DNA of 64,000 nucleotides from Arthrobacter sp. AQ5-05 (GCF_003287975.1 NZ_QMKQ01000002.1:124001-188000), one strand, 5' to 3'; counted from the stretch's first letter, positions 51,371 through 60,771 are shown. Notes: generated from the sequence alone by a model not told the origin. Translations and numbers: made by a program.

Positions 51371-52752
51371 TCGGGCACCCAAGCGCTCCCGTCCCGGACC
51401 AGGTTGACCGCCAACGGCAATTGGTGCGAGGCGCTTTCCACGATGTGCATCAGGTAGCCGGCGGTGTTGGGAAACGCGACCACATCGTCCGGGGCGGCAC
51501 CTTGGGGGAACTCGAACCGCCGGCGCAGGATCAGCTCCTCCTCGATGCAGTAGGCACCGACCAAGAACCCGCTGAACGGCTCGCGTGCCCGCCGCGGCCC
51601 GGCCGCGTGCAGCAGGATCGGGTCAAGCAGGAAGTCCGCCGAGGTCGATCGGCACTGGGTCCTGTTCATGTGCAGGCCCAGCAGCGGGACCCCGTCGCTG
51701 CGCTCCTTGCCGAAGGCCACCGCGGCCAGGGTCAGGCCGCACCCGTCCAACACCGAACGCCCCGGTTCGCAGCGCAGCTGGAGGTTCCGTGCAACCAGCA
51801 GCTGCGCGATGGTTCCCGCGGCTCCCGCGGGCCGGAAGGCCAGGACCGCATCGAGCCACGGGCCGCGGACCAGGTCCTGGTGGTAGGGGTAGACGCCGGT
51901 TCCAGGGTTCTTGCCCACGGCTCCCAGTGAATCGGCTTTCCAGGTGATGTCCTCGCTCCCGGCGGGCTGCCCGGCGAGCGCCTCCCAGAAACCGGTCCAT
52001 TGGGCGGCGCTCTCCAGGTAGGACATCGGGATGCCGCCTCCCATGTCGATGAAACCCGGTGCATGGCCCAGCTCCGCCAGCTCGTCGACGAGCCGGAGGG
52101 ATTCGGCCAGCACCAGGGCGCGATGTTCGGCGCTGTAGCCGTTGAGGTGGAAGTGGATCCCGGCGACCTCAAGTCCGGAGCGGTCGTGGTGCCCGCCCAG
52201 GAACGCGAGCCAGTGATCCGCCCGCAGGCCGAAGCGGGTCGGCGGCAGCAGGGGGTTGGAGGAGGCCAGGCGCAGGGCGACCCTGGCCCGCATCCCGCGG
52301 GCGGCGGCAACCTCCAGGAGGTCCTCGGCTTCGTCCCGGTTGTCCAGGCTCACCACCACGTCGTTGTCCAGGGCCAGGGCCAGCAGCTCACGGGATTTCA
52401 CGGCCGCCGTGACGATGACCCGGGCAGGGTCCACGCCGCGGCGCAGGGCCTGGTCGAGCTCGTGGAAGCCTGCCACGTCGATCCCGCAGCCCGCCTCGAC
52501 CGCAGCATCGATGGCTCCGATGGTCTTGTTGGCCTTGCGCGCCAGATACACCCGGAAATCCACGCGGTGCCCGGCGGCCGCTGCACGCAGCTCGTCGGCG
52601 TTGCGGCCCAGGGCGGAGAAGTCGTGGAGGTTCACCGGGGATCCGAAGGTGTCGATCAGTTCCCGGCACCCCGCGGGGTCGGCGAGCAGAGCCTCCATCC
52701 AGGGTTCGAGGCGGGCGGTGAGCGGGAGTGTTCCGTGCATCAGGGGTTTCAT
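51340..52752 (-). CDS. Y4yA-family PLP-dependent decarboxylase
   Basis: 470 aa from the ATG at 52750-52752 (GGAG upstream). Fold-type III PLP barrel as in diaminopimelate/ornithine decarboxylases: the PLP lysine is in VYLARKANKTI (Lys73), with GIDVAGFHELDQAL, a His in GIHFHLNGYS, and DMGGGIPMSY, and a C-terminal beta domain with VGAYCIEEE and FPNTAGYLMH. The Y4yA group is named from a rhizobial siderophore-like gene set that also contains an SbnA homologue, as here. It probably decarboxylates a diamino acid intermediate. Coupled to the upstream FAD gene by a 4-base overlap. Confidence 0.85.
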   Translation of the reverse strand: MKPLMHGTLPLTARLEPWMEALLADPAGCRELIDTFGSPVNLHDFSALGRNADELRAAAAGHRVDFRVYLARKANKTIGAIDAAVEAGCGIDVAGFHELDQALRRGVDPARVIVTAAVKSRELLALALDNDVVVSLDNRDEAEDLLEVAAARGMRARVALRLASSNPLLPPTRFGLRADHWLAFLGGHHDRSGLEVAGIHFHLNGYSAEHRALVLAESLRLVDELAELGHAPGFIDMGGGIPMSYLESAAQWTGFWEALAGQPAGSEDITWKADSLGAVGKNPGTGVYPYHQDLVRGPWLDAVLAFRPAGAAGTIAQLLVARNLQLRCEPGRSVLDGCGLTLAAVAFGKERSDGVPLLGLHMNRTQCRSTSADFLLDPILLHAAGPRRAREPFSGFLVGAYCIEEELILRRRFEFPQGAAPDDVVAFPNTAGYLMHIVESASHQLPLAVNLVRDGSAWVPDQIEDRALRA

Positions 52753-54365
52753 GTTCGTTCTCCAAGGTCTTGGGGCATCCGTTGCCGTGCGATGCGTCGG
52801 GCCCACCGCACATGTTCGTCGTGCAGCGAGCGGTTCAGGGTGTCGTGGCCCAGCGTGGGGCCCTCGGTGGGGCGTCCGAGCGCGGCCAGGGATTCGTTGC
52901 GGTTGCCGCTTGCGTCGAGGCAGGTTCCATCGGTGTCGGTCAACATCCCGGTTTCCCCCTCGCGCACCATGAGTTCTCCGGCGGCCAGCAGGCCCGCCAT
53001 GACGGGCGAGAATGCCGCTCCGCCGGGCGCCGGTGCCGCCAGGATGCCGGGAGGCGGCGTGACCGCATCGATGACCAGGGTGTCGGCCGGAGCATGTTGT
53101 GGGAATGCCCCTTGGTCCAGCAGGCCGGAGTCGAAGAGCGCCAGCAGCTTCAGTGCCGTGTTTTCGGGAGGTCCGAAGGCCATGCGCTCCAGCGATCTGG
53201 CAACGCGCCGGAAAATCCGGGCCTGCGCGGGATCCCAGCGCACCCGGGAGACCGCGAGCACCAGCTGCGGATACAGTCCCGACCAGACCCTGCCCCATAC
53301 CCACGCCGTGCCCGGAGGCGTGTGACCCCGGTTCACCGCGATGCTGCGGCGGAGGTGTTCGGCGGCCGTCTCGGTGCCGGGTCCCGGTTCCCCGCGCCCG
53401 GTCAGGGCAGTGCGCCACAGGGCCAGGGGCGTGGCCGGTGCCCCGGAGAGTTGCGCGCATTCCATGGCGCAGGCCAGCAGGATGCCAAAGAGCCCGGTGC
53501 ATCGGGCGCCGGGGCCGCCCGGGCGGGCCTCGGGGCCGGCGCCCCACGCCAGGACCTGGTCCCGGTACGCGTCAAGGCACCGGTTGATCGATTCGGGCAC
53601 CCGCACGGGCTTGGGGTCCGTGGGCAGGTTGCTCAACGATCCCATGGCGATCTTCGCCGGTTCCCGGCCCGTGGGGACATATCCCAGCGACGGGCCGCCG
53701 GCCCCCTCGGCCGGGATCCACCGCCCGCCGCGGCCCTCGGTCAGCAAGAGCACCGCATCGTAGGCGGTCAGTGCCGCACCCCGGATCAGGACCCGGCTTC
53801 CGGCGGGGATGGATGCCTCCCCCAGCGCACCGTAGTCCCCGATGAGTGCGTCTTGGTTGCGCGCGCCGGCGAACCGGGGCCCGGGGGCCTCGCCGGGCAG
53901 CCCGTGTCCGGTCGCCAGCACCACCTCGTCGTAGAACCCGGTCCCGGCGTCGCCGGCCACCTCCCATAGCTCCCCGGCACGGGCCACGCCGGTGACCCGG
54001 GCCGGCACGTGGGCCAGCTGGAAACTCGCGGTTTCGGCCAGCGTCCGGAACCGCTCCCGCAGGTAGCTGCCGACCACGGCACGGGGCGGGTAGCGCTCGG
54101 TGACGTAACGGGGTTCGACCCGAGCCACCCAGGAAGCGAAGGACCCGGCTCCTTCGGCGGAGGTGGCGTCGACAATGCCCGCCGCCACGTTCAGCCGCAC
54201 GTGCCTGGGCTGGCCCGCCTGCCAGACCCGTCCGGCACCGGGCGGGTAGGGGTCGAAGACATCGACGCTCAGGTCCTCGGCGCCCACGGGGGAACATTGG
54301 TCATTCAGTTCCAGCAACGCAAACAGGGCCTTGGGCCCTCCACCGACGAAGGCGATGCGTGTCAT
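52749..54365 (-). CDS. FAD/NAD(P)-binding oxidoreductase (NAD_binding_9-like)
   Basis: 538 aa. N-terminal Rossmann motif AFVGGGPKALFALLEL and FDPYPPGAGRVWQ, then VVLATGHGLPGEAP and RGAALTAYDAVLLL, as in the FAD-NAD(P)-binding proteins seen in amino acid-derived natural product loci. C-terminal half is helical without a known catalytic motif. Located between sbnA and the decarboxylase with 4-base overlaps on both sides, so the three form one translationally coupled unit. It may oxidise or reduce the SbnA-derived amino acid; it occupies the place where SbnB would act in staphyloferrin-type L-Dap synthesis. Confidence 0.82.
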   Translation of the reverse strand: MTRIAFVGGGPKALFALLELNDQCSPVGAEDLSVDVFDPYPPGAGRVWQAGQPRHVRLNVAAGIVDATSAEGAGSFASWVARVEPRYVTERYPPRAVVGSYLRERFRTLAETASFQLAHVPARVTGVARAGELWEVAGDAGTGFYDEVVLATGHGLPGEAPGPRFAGARNQDALIGDYGALGEASIPAGSRVLIRGAALTAYDAVLLLTEGRGGRWIPAEGAGGPSLGYVPTGREPAKIAMGSLSNLPTDPKPVRVPESINRCLDAYRDQVLAWGAGPEARPGGPGARCTGLFGILLACAMECAQLSGAPATPLALWRTALTGRGEPGPGTETAAEHLRRSIAVNRGHTPPGTAWVWGRVWSGLYPQLVLAVSRVRWDPAQARIFRRVARSLERMAFGPPENTALKLLALFDSGLLDQGAFPQHAPADTLVIDAVTPPPGILAAPAPGGAAFSPVMAGLLAAGELMVREGETGMLTDTDGTCLDASGNRNESLAALGRPTEGPTLGHDTLNRSLHDEHVRWARRIARQRMPQDLGERT

Positions 54366-55354
54366 CGGGTGCTGGTGCCCTGCACCTGGTCCACGGTGCC
54401 TGGTTCCGGCTCGTGGCCGAGGTTGTTGCGGACCCAGTCGTCGTCATAGACGGTGTGCAGGTACGGCACGCCCGAATCGTGGACCAGGAAGCCGAGGCGC
54501 GAGCCTTCCTCGGTGCCGTGAATCTGCTGTTCCATCGCCGCAACGATGGCCCCGGTGGAGGCGCCCGCCAGGATCCCCTCGCGCTTGGCCAGCGTGCGGC
54601 ACCCGCGAACCATGTCGATCTCCTCGATCCTGCACACCACGTCGGGGTCCGCCTGCAGGGAAAGCTCCGTCACGACGCCCGCACCGAGCCCCGGGAAGCG
54701 CCGCTGGCCTTCCGCGCCGCCGAACAGCACCGATCCGACGGCGTCCACGGCCACCAGCGTGGTTTCCGGATGGTGTTGGCGCAGGTACCGTTGGCAGCCC
54801 AGGAGGGTGCCGGTGGTGCTGGTGGCCACGAACAGCATGTCCAGCCGTCCGCCGACGGCCTCCATGAATTCGGGCATCGTCGTGCCGAAGTGCGCGTCCG
54901 GGTTGGCGGGAGATCCGTATTGGTTGGTGGTCACCGCCCCGGGGTTCTCGTTCAGCAGCTGCTGGACCCGTTGCCGCCGGGCGGCGAGCTTGTTGCCGTC
55001 GGGCGGCGTTGGCACCAGCTCGATCCTGGCCCCGTAGGCCCGCATGATCTCGAGCGCCGAGCGGTTGGCGTTCTCGTCGACGACCGCCACGAACCCGATC
55101 CCGCGGACCACCGATTGCCGGGCCAGCGCGATGCCAAGGTTCCCGGAGGTCGATTCCACGATCAGGCCCCCGGGTTCGAGCCGGCCGGAAGCCACCAGCG
55201 ATTCAATGAGGCTGTTGGCCGTTCGTTCCTTGGTGCTGCCCGAGAGCTGGAGCAGGTCCAGCTTGGCAAAGACCTCCGTCCCGGAGCCCTCGAAAAGACG
55301 ATTGAGCTTGGCCGTCGGGGATTTCATCGGGCTCAGCGTTCCGTCGCTGTACAT
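54362..55354 (-). CDS. sbnA: SbnA-like PLP enzyme (N-(2-amino-2-carboxyethyl)-glutamate / 2,3-diaminopropionate pathway)
   Basis: 330 aa from the ATG at 55352-55354 (AGGAG upstream). Cysteine synthase fold with PLP lysine K42 in LSGSTKERTANSL, VESTSGNLGIALARQ, FVATSTTGTLLGCQRYL and the terminal GASTGAIVAAM. The SGST-KER text and LGxGxxTEL-like GLGAGVVTEL favour SbnA over ordinary cysteine synthase. SbnA joins O-phosphoserine and glutamate on the way to L-2,3-diaminopropionate in siderophore synthesis. First gene of the operon; no sbnB or NIS synthetase is in the window. Confidence 0.82.
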   Translation of the reverse strand: MYSDGTLSPMKSPTAKLNRLFEGSGTEVFAKLDLLQLSGSTKERTANSLIESLVASGRLEPGGLIVESTSGNLGIALARQSVVRGIGFVAVVDENANRSALEIMRAYGARIELVPTPPDGNKLAARRQRVQQLLNENPGAVTTNQYGSPANPDAHFGTTMPEFMEAVGGRLDMLFVATSTTGTLLGCQRYLRQHHPETTLVAVDAVGSVLFGGAEGQRRFPGLGAGVVTELSLQADPDVVCRIEEIDMVRGCRTLAKREGILAGASTGAIVAAMEQQIHGTEEGSRLGFLVHDSGVPYLHTVYDDDWVRNNLGHEPEPGTVDQVQGTSTR

Positions 55355-55545
55355 GTTCGCTCCTTGCTTCTGGTTGGAAAGATCATCCGGCCCGGCTGCC
55401 CTGGAACGGAAGGGACCTGGCTGGAGCCGAGGCCATCCGGCCATGCGCCCCGGCGGGGAAGGCCAAAACCGAAACCACGGACGTACCCGTGGCGGAGGGT
55501 GACGACTGTGGCCAGTCTAGGAGCGGGGTACAGGTTCTGAACAGG

Positions 55546-55568
55546 GAATATCGACAGAATCGACATTC
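55546..55568. promoter_or_regulatory. Near-perfect inverted repeat in the sbnA/peroxiredoxin divergent region
   Basis: GAATATCGA (55546-55554) and TCGACATTC (55560-55568) pair at 8 of 9 positions with a CAGAA spacer, about 190 bases ahead of sbnA and 115 ahead of the peroxiredoxin. It does not resemble an IdeR/DtxR iron box. Confidence 0.45.
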
Positions 55569-55611
55569 CCCCGGGAAACTCGCAGGTAAGACCTGCCCGA
55601 GATGCACAAGC

Positions 55612-55649
55612 GCCCGGCATCGCACGTTCGGGAAGGCCCGATGCCGGGC
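55612..55649 (+). other. Hairpin in the peroxiredoxin leader
   Basis: Perfect 11-bp stem GCCCGGCATCG (55612-55622) with CGATGCCGGGC (55639-55649), 34 bases before the peroxiredoxin ATG. Could be an attenuator-like leader structure or an upstream terminator. Nothing else is seen in 55355-55683 apart from promoters and the repeat at 55546. Confidence 0.5.
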
Positions 55650-55683
55650 CGTGGTCCGGTGCCCGGCATGGCAAAATAGTGCC

Positions 55684-56223
55684 ATGGACATGCCCATGGA
55701 CATGCCCCTGGACACCCTCGCCACGCGGCTGGTCGGACAGCAATTCCCGCTGATCGCCCTGCCCGCCACCAGCGGAAAGACCATGGGGCCAATGGACTTC
55801 GCCACCGGTTCCTTCGTGCTGTTCATCTATCCGCGCACCGGACGCCCGGACACCGTGGAACCGCCAGAGTGGTCGCTGGTTCCCGGCGCCAAGGGCTGCA
55901 CCCCGGAGGCCTGCGAGTTCCGCGACCTCGCCGCCGACTTCGCGTCAATCGGCTACCGCGTCCTTGGCCTGTCGAACCAGGACACCGGTTACCAACGCGA
56001 AGCCGCCGAACGCCTGCATCTGCCCTACCCGCTGCTTTCGGATCCCGGCTTCGTGCTGGCCACCGCGTGCGGCCTGCCGACCTTCGGCTTCGACGGTGAA
56101 CTGCTCCACGTCCGCAGCACCCTGGTCGTGCGCGACCGCATGATCACCCACGCCTTCCTCGGCATCACCGAAGCGGCGGCGCATCCGCGCGACCTGCTTG
56201 ATCGGCTCCGCGCCGGCAGGTAA
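55684..56223 (+). CDS. Peroxiredoxin (PrxQ/BCP-like)
   Basis: 179 aa, ATG at 55684. Thioredoxin-fold peroxidase: FVLFIYPRTGRPDT, then the active-site text GCTPEACEFRDLAADFASIGYRVLGLSNQDTGYQREAA and LPYPLLSDPGF. The Cys-Thr-Pro-Glu-Ala-Cys pair is the PrxQ arrangement, although a ~14-residue insertion separates it from the preceding strand. It reduces peroxides in the cytoplasm. Divergent from sbnA. Confidence 0.88.
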   Translation: MDMPMDMPLDTLATRLVGQQFPLIALPATSGKTMGPMDFATGSFVLFIYPRTGRPDTVEPPEWSLVPGAKGCTPEACEFRDLAADFASIGYRVLGLSNQDTGYQREAAERLHLPYPLLSDPGFVLATACGLPTFGFDGELLHVRSTLVVRDRMITHAFLGITEAAAHPRDLLDRLRAGR

Positions 56224-56830
56224 CCGGCGCCGCACCCGGCAAGAACCTGCCGGGGCGTCACCGCATCGGTGCCGGGCACTCCCCGGGAGCATTCGGAGAC
56301 CCACCACGCGTAACATTCAGAATTCCTGGAGCTTGTTAAGCCGACAGGTTTCCGTTTCGCCCGCTTCTGCCCACCGCCGTCCCGTCGGGCCGGAACCCCG
56401 CGGAAATACACCCTCCGAACCACGCTGAGACTCGCCTCACTCCATGTGGGAGCCGGATTCGACGATTTCTCGCCCAAACCCCTGGCAGTGTCCATCAGGG
56501 GTCGAGCGAGGCGCCGCGAACCTCCACGGGCACCGCCCCGAAGCCCCGCCGCAGACGGAAAACACCACCCGCACGAGACGAACACCTACCGTACACGCAT
56601 CGTTCACCTGGCCCATTTACGTTGGCTGGACTTGACGAAGGAAAGGGTGAATCCGCAATGGATGGTCCTGGGCAGCCGCCCCGGGCCGGACGTGGAGGAT
56701 GCCGTTCGAGGTGTTGCCTGCCGGCCCCCGTGCGTCGCGCTTGACGGCGCAACTCATGCGGCAATCGGGCACCCCAGCGGTGTACTCCTCGACGGTATTC
56801 GACCTCTTCCCCCAAAAAAGGAGTAGGGCC
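56224..56830. other. Long leader/promoter region of the ATP-grasp operon
   Basis: About 600 bases without a recognisable gene. CCGGCAGGT (56214-56222) and ACCTGCCGG (56246-56254) could form a terminator for the peroxiredoxin gene. The rest presumably carries the promoter of the operon beginning at 56831 and may encode a long 5' untranslated leader. Confidence 0.45.
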
Positions 56831-59353
56831 ATGACAGCACGCGCGAACACTACCGGCAAGAAGATCGGCCAGCCAAGCAAACCCAACCAGCGGGTAGCCA
56901 AACCCGCAACCGGCAAGACCCCTGAAGCGTCCGTGGCCCCTTCCGCCAAGGCCGCCACGGACATCGCGCCCGCTGCGACACCCACCACACGTACCCCGGC
57001 AGCCAAGACCGCGGCATCCACGCCTCCGGAGACGGCGGCGAAGAAAACCACGGCAACGACCAAGTCCTCGGAAGCCGCGGCGTTGCCGTCCGGCGCAGCC
57101 GCACAGGCCGTCGCCGAGAAGTCCACCGCAACGAAGGCCTCCGAAGCACAGTCCACGTCTTCCCCCGCAGCAAAGACTCCCGAAGTGAAGCCCTCCGCAG
57201 CCAAGGCCACGGCACCGGCCCCGGTTTCCTCCGCACCCAAGCCCGCTTCCGCAAAGGCCGCCGAGCTGAAGCCCGATGCGGCCAAGACCAGCACGGAAAA
57301 GCCCGCCGCGACAACGTCCGCAGAGACGAAGCCCGTGACGGCTTCCACCACCGCAAAACCCCCCGCCAAGCTTTCACCCGCCATCGTTGTGCCCCCGCGG
57401 GCGACGGCGACCGCGAAGCCGACGACCGCGGCGAGCCGCACCGTCCCGAGTGCCGGGGCCAAGAGCGCGGAAACCATGGCTTCCCAAGGTTCCTCCGCGC
57501 TCCTCCCCCGGACCACGACGGACACCGGCGACACCGCCACCAAGGCGCAAACGGCCATAGGCACCGCGGCTCCTGCCCCGGTCCCCGCCGCGACGGCACC
57601 GGCACAACCTGCCGCCACCCCGTCGGTCGACGCTGCGCCCCGCACGCCCGAGGCATCGTCCCCGGGCTCCAAGCCACAAACCCCGGCCACCGGCTCCGCA
57701 GAAACCAAACCCGTGGCCCCGGCCGCCACCCCGGTGGCGGAGTCGATGCCGCGCGCAACCCCGACCGGCCCGGAGGCCCCCGAGGCCACCGTCGGCACCG
57801 ACGCGGCCTTCGCCTCCACCGTGCCGTGCCCGCCCCTCCTGCACACCCTGCGCAACATCTCCGAGGTCCGCCACTTCTTCCGCACCAACGACGTGCCGAT
57901 CTTCTTCATCGGAGCCACCCCGTTCAACCTGCTGGGCCTGGACCGCTGGGTCCGCAACTTCACCTACGTCAGCTACTACGACGCCTGGGACGGCGCCCAC
58001 CCGCGGGTCTTCACCCCCGCGCACAAGCCCTACCGCGAGTTCGGCTCGGGCGAGGAAATCAACAACTGGCTGCTGCTGAACCCCGAGGTCCGCACCCGCA
58101 TGACCAAGGACCTGCGTCCCGGGGTGCGGCCCAAGGTCGCGATGGTCTTCTTCGATACGGAGACCGAGCAGATCTGCGAGGAGCTGGGATACGACCTGAT
58201 CCTGCCCTCGGCCGCATTGCGCCACCGGCTCGACTCGAAGATCACCACCACCGTCCTGGGCAACGAGGCCGGGGTGTCCTCGGTGCCCAACGTCCTGGGC
58301 ACCGGCAGCGACTACAAGACCCTGCGCGCGGCCGCCGACGCCGCCGGGCTCGGGGAGGAACTGGTCGTGCAGACCCCCTACGGGGACTCGGGCAAGACCA
58401 CCTACTTCATCAACTCCGAGGCGGACTGGGAGAAGCACAGCACCGGGATCGTCGGGGAAGAAATCAAGATCATGCGCCGGATCAACAACCTGCCGGTGGC
58501 CGTCGAGGCGGTGCTGACCCGTTCGGGCACCCTGGTCGGCCCGTTCCTCACCGAGCTGGCGGGCCACGAGGACCTGACCCCGTACCCCGGGGGCTGGTGC
58601 GGCAACGAGATGCACCCCGACGTCTTCACCGACTCGCAGCGGGCCCGGGCCACGGAACTGGTCAAGCGCATGGGCGACCGCCTGGCCACGGAGGGCTACC
58701 GCGGTTTCTTCGAGGTCGACGTGCTGGTGGACACCGACACCGACAAGGTCTACCTGGGCGAACTGAACCCCCGCATTTCCGGGGCCAGCGCCATCACCAA
58801 CGTCACCGCCGGTGCCTACGCCGATGTCCCGCTGTTCCTCTTCCACCTGCTCGAGTACATGGACGTGGAATTCGAGCTGGACATCGAGGAGATCAACCAG
58901 CGCTGGGAGGCGCTCTCCGGGGCGGATGTGTGGAGCCAGATGGTCATCAAGGAAACCTCCGAGACCCTCGAGCTGCTCACCGCCACCCCGGCCACCGGCC
59001 AGTACCACCTCGATGCCAACGGCGCCCTGGTCTTCGGCCGCCCCGCCATGGACTGGCACATGCTGCAGAACGAGTCCGAGGCGTTCTTCCTGCGCGTCTA
59101 CGGGCCCGGCGACTACCGCTGGAAGGGCGGGGACCTGGGCATCCTGGTGACCAAGGGGCGGCTGCAGGTCGAGCGCAACGGGTCGCGGCAGCTGAGCATC
59201 CGCGCCCGGCACTTCATCGACTCCATCCGGGCGGGCTTCGCCGGATTGCCGCTGGGCGGCGCGGTGCTGGAGCAGGAGATTCGCTCCGACGGCGCCGTCG
59301 AGGTGAACGTCCACTCGGACGGCGTCGGGATCGGGGTGCAGTCGCGTTGGTAA
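56831..59353 (+). CDS. ATP-grasp ligase-like protein with a ~330-residue low-complexity N-terminus
   Basis: 840 aa from the ATG at 56831 (AAGGAG upstream). Residues 1-~332 are a disordered, Ala/Pro/Thr/Ser/Lys-rich tract with many short KPA/AAK/TPE repeats and no signal peptide. From residue 333 (CPPLLHTLRNISEVRHFF) a folded enzyme begins: VPIFFIGATPFNLLG, VVQTPYGDSGKTTYF (ATP-grasp lysine/Gly-rich region) and YLGELNPRISGASAITN (metal-binding E...NPR near 643-650). ATP-grasp enzymes form amide bonds through acyl phosphates or carboxylate substrates. First gene of a unit with a serine hydrolase and a decarboxylase. Substrates are unknown; the leader could tether or condense the enzyme. Confidence 0.8.
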   Translation: MTARANTTGKKIGQPSKPNQRVAKPATGKTPEASVAPSAKAATDIAPAATPTTRTPAAKTAASTPPETAAKKTTATTKSSEAAALPSGAAAQAVAEKSTATKASEAQSTSSPAAKTPEVKPSAAKATAPAPVSSAPKPASAKAAELKPDAAKTSTEKPAATTSAETKPVTASTTAKPPAKLSPAIVVPPRATATAKPTTAASRTVPSAGAKSAETMASQGSSALLPRTTTDTGDTATKAQTAIGTAAPAPVPAATAPAQPAATPSVDAAPRTPEASSPGSKPQTPATGSAETKPVAPAATPVAESMPRATPTGPEAPEATVGTDAAFASTVPCPPLLHTLRNISEVRHFFRTNDVPIFFIGATPFNLLGLDRWVRNFTYVSYYDAWDGAHPRVFTPAHKPYREFGSGEEINNWLLLNPEVRTRMTKDLRPGVRPKVAMVFFDTETEQICEELGYDLILPSAALRHRLDSKITTTVLGNEAGVSSVPNVLGTGSDYKTLRAAADAAGLGEELVVQTPYGDSGKTTYFINSEADWEKHSTGIVGEEIKIMRRINNLPVAVEAVLTRSGTLVGPFLTELAGHEDLTPYPGGWCGNEMHPDVFTDSQRARATELVKRMGDRLATEGYRGFFEVDVLVDTDTDKVYLGELNPRISGASAITNVTAGAYADVPLFLFHLLEYMDVEFELDIEEINQRWEALSGADVWSQMVIKETSETLELLTATPATGQYHLDANGALVFGRPAMDWHMLQNESEAFFLRVYGPGDYRWKGGDLGILVTKGRLQVERNGSRQLSIRARHFIDSIRAGFAGLPLGGAVLEQEIRSDGAVEVNVHSDGVGIGVQSRW

Positions 59354-59366
59354 CACCCGAGAATCC

Positions 59367-59390
59367 GGACGCCGCACACCGGCGGCGTCC
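59367..59390 (+). other. Intercistronic hairpin between ATP-grasp and serine hydrolase genes
   Basis: GGACGCCGC (59367-59375) with GCGGCGTCC (59382-59390), 6-nt loop, 14 bases after the ATP-grasp stop. May reduce read-through to the downstream genes. Confidence 0.5.
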
Positions 59391-59433
59391 CTGATGCCGC
59401 ACCGATGCGGCGCCGCCGGCGGCGGGGGCAGCC

Positions 59434-60720
59434 GTGCTGGGCACTGACCCCGGCTACGGCGCCCCCTCCTCGGGCGTGGGAGTGGGCAACTGGCAACTGC
59501 CGCACAACCTGCACTGGTCCTTCCAACACATCTCCGAGTTCCTGCCCACCGCGCTGGTCTCGCGCGGGACCACCCCGGTGTCGGTCCTGCCGTGCGCACC
59601 CCGGGACCTGGGTCCCATCGTGCTGCCCGCCGCCTACCCCGGCGAGCCGCCGATGACCGTGGCCTCGGTCATGGCGGAAACCGACACCGACGCCTGGATG
59701 CTGCTGCACCGCGGGAACGTGCTCGCCGAGTCCTACCTCGGCGGGATGCTCCCGGCCACGGAGCACCTGCTGATGTCGGTGAGCAAGTCGATGGTCGGCA
59801 CGGTTGCCGGGGTGCTGCATGATGCGGGGCTGCTGGACACCAAGGCCCCGCTGACCGACTACATCCCGGCACTGGCCGGCACCGGCTATGCCGGGGCCAC
59901 GGTGCGGCACCTTTTGGACATGCGCTCGGGCATCGCGTTCTCCGAGGAATACCTGGATCCGCATGCGGAGGTGCGGATGCTGGAGGAGGCGATCGGCTGG
60001 GCCCCGCCCTCGCGCCCCGGGCCGGTGGGGATGTACCCGTACCTGCTGACGCTGGGACAGAAATGGGGGCACGGCGGGGTCTTCGAGTACCGGTCCTGCG
60101 AGACCGACATGCTCGGCTGGGTCTGCGAGGCCGCGGCCCGGGCACCCATGCCGATGTTGCTCTCCCATCTGCTCTGGGGCAAGCTCGGCGCCGAGTACAA
60201 CGCCTCGATCGGAACCGACCAGTTCGGCACCGGCATGTTCGACGGCGGCATCAACGCCACGCTGCGGGATTTGGCCCGCTTCGGATCGCTCTTCCTGCAC
60301 GACGGGGTGGCGCCCTCCGGCAAGCGCGTGCTCTCCCGCTCCTGGATCTCCCAGACGCTGGCCGGGGCCCCCGACTCGCGGGCGGCGTTCGCCAACAGCC
60401 CGGGCGACAACCGCATGCCCGGCGGGATGTACCGGAACCAGATGTGGTTCCCCTATCCCGGCAACGACGTGCTACTGGCCCTGGGCATCCACGGGCAGAT
60501 GATCTACATCAACCGCCCCGCCCAGGTGGTGGCCGTGAAGCTCTCCTCCTGGCCGTACCCGCAGGACGCCGCGAAGCTCTTTGCCACGCTGCGCGCCTTC
60601 GATGCCGTTTCCGCGGTGCTCTCCGCCGAGCACCATGCCGAGCGCCAGTCCTATCTTCCGCTTTTCTCCGTCCCCCCGCGGGAACGGCCCGGCCCCTTTG
60701 CCCCGGACTCCCGTCCCTGA
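59434..60720 (+). CDS. Serine hydrolase of the beta-lactamase/NylB-like family
   Basis: 428 aa, GTG start behind a G-rich ribosome site. Class C-type fold: HLLMSVSKSMVGTVAGVL with the SxxK pair Ser115/Lys118, a YRSCETD segment as the Tyr-containing motif, and LGIHGQMIYI in the place of the third box. No signal peptide, so it should act in the cytoplasm rather than as a secreted beta-lactamase. Relatives include esterases, amide hydrolases such as 6-aminohexanoate oligomer hydrolase, and transacylases. In this operon it may trim or transfer the product of the ATP-grasp enzyme; that is inference. Confidence 0.85.
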   Translation: MLGTDPGYGAPSSGVGVGNWQLPHNLHWSFQHISEFLPTALVSRGTTPVSVLPCAPRDLGPIVLPAAYPGEPPMTVASVMAETDTDAWMLLHRGNVLAESYLGGMLPATEHLLMSVSKSMVGTVAGVLHDAGLLDTKAPLTDYIPALAGTGYAGATVRHLLDMRSGIAFSEEYLDPHAEVRMLEEAIGWAPPSRPGPVGMYPYLLTLGQKWGHGGVFEYRSCETDMLGWVCEAAARAPMPMLLSHLLWGKLGAEYNASIGTDQFGTGMFDGGINATLRDLARFGSLFLHDGVAPSGKRVLSRSWISQTLAGAPDSRAAFANSPGDNRMPGGMYRNQMWFPYPGNDVLLALGIHGQMIYINRPAQVVAVKLSSWPYPQDAAKLFATLRAFDAVSAVLSAEHHAERQSYLPLFSVPPRERPGPFAPDSRP

Positions 60721-60771
60721 CCACGCCCCCGTGAGGCCCCTGCCGGGGCACACCCCTGAAATGGAACAGAC

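Noticed and set aside
57374-59599. 741-codon minus-strand frame opposite the ATP-grasp gene
   Set aside because: Shadow; the plus-strand frame has a ribosome site and the ELNPRISG motif.
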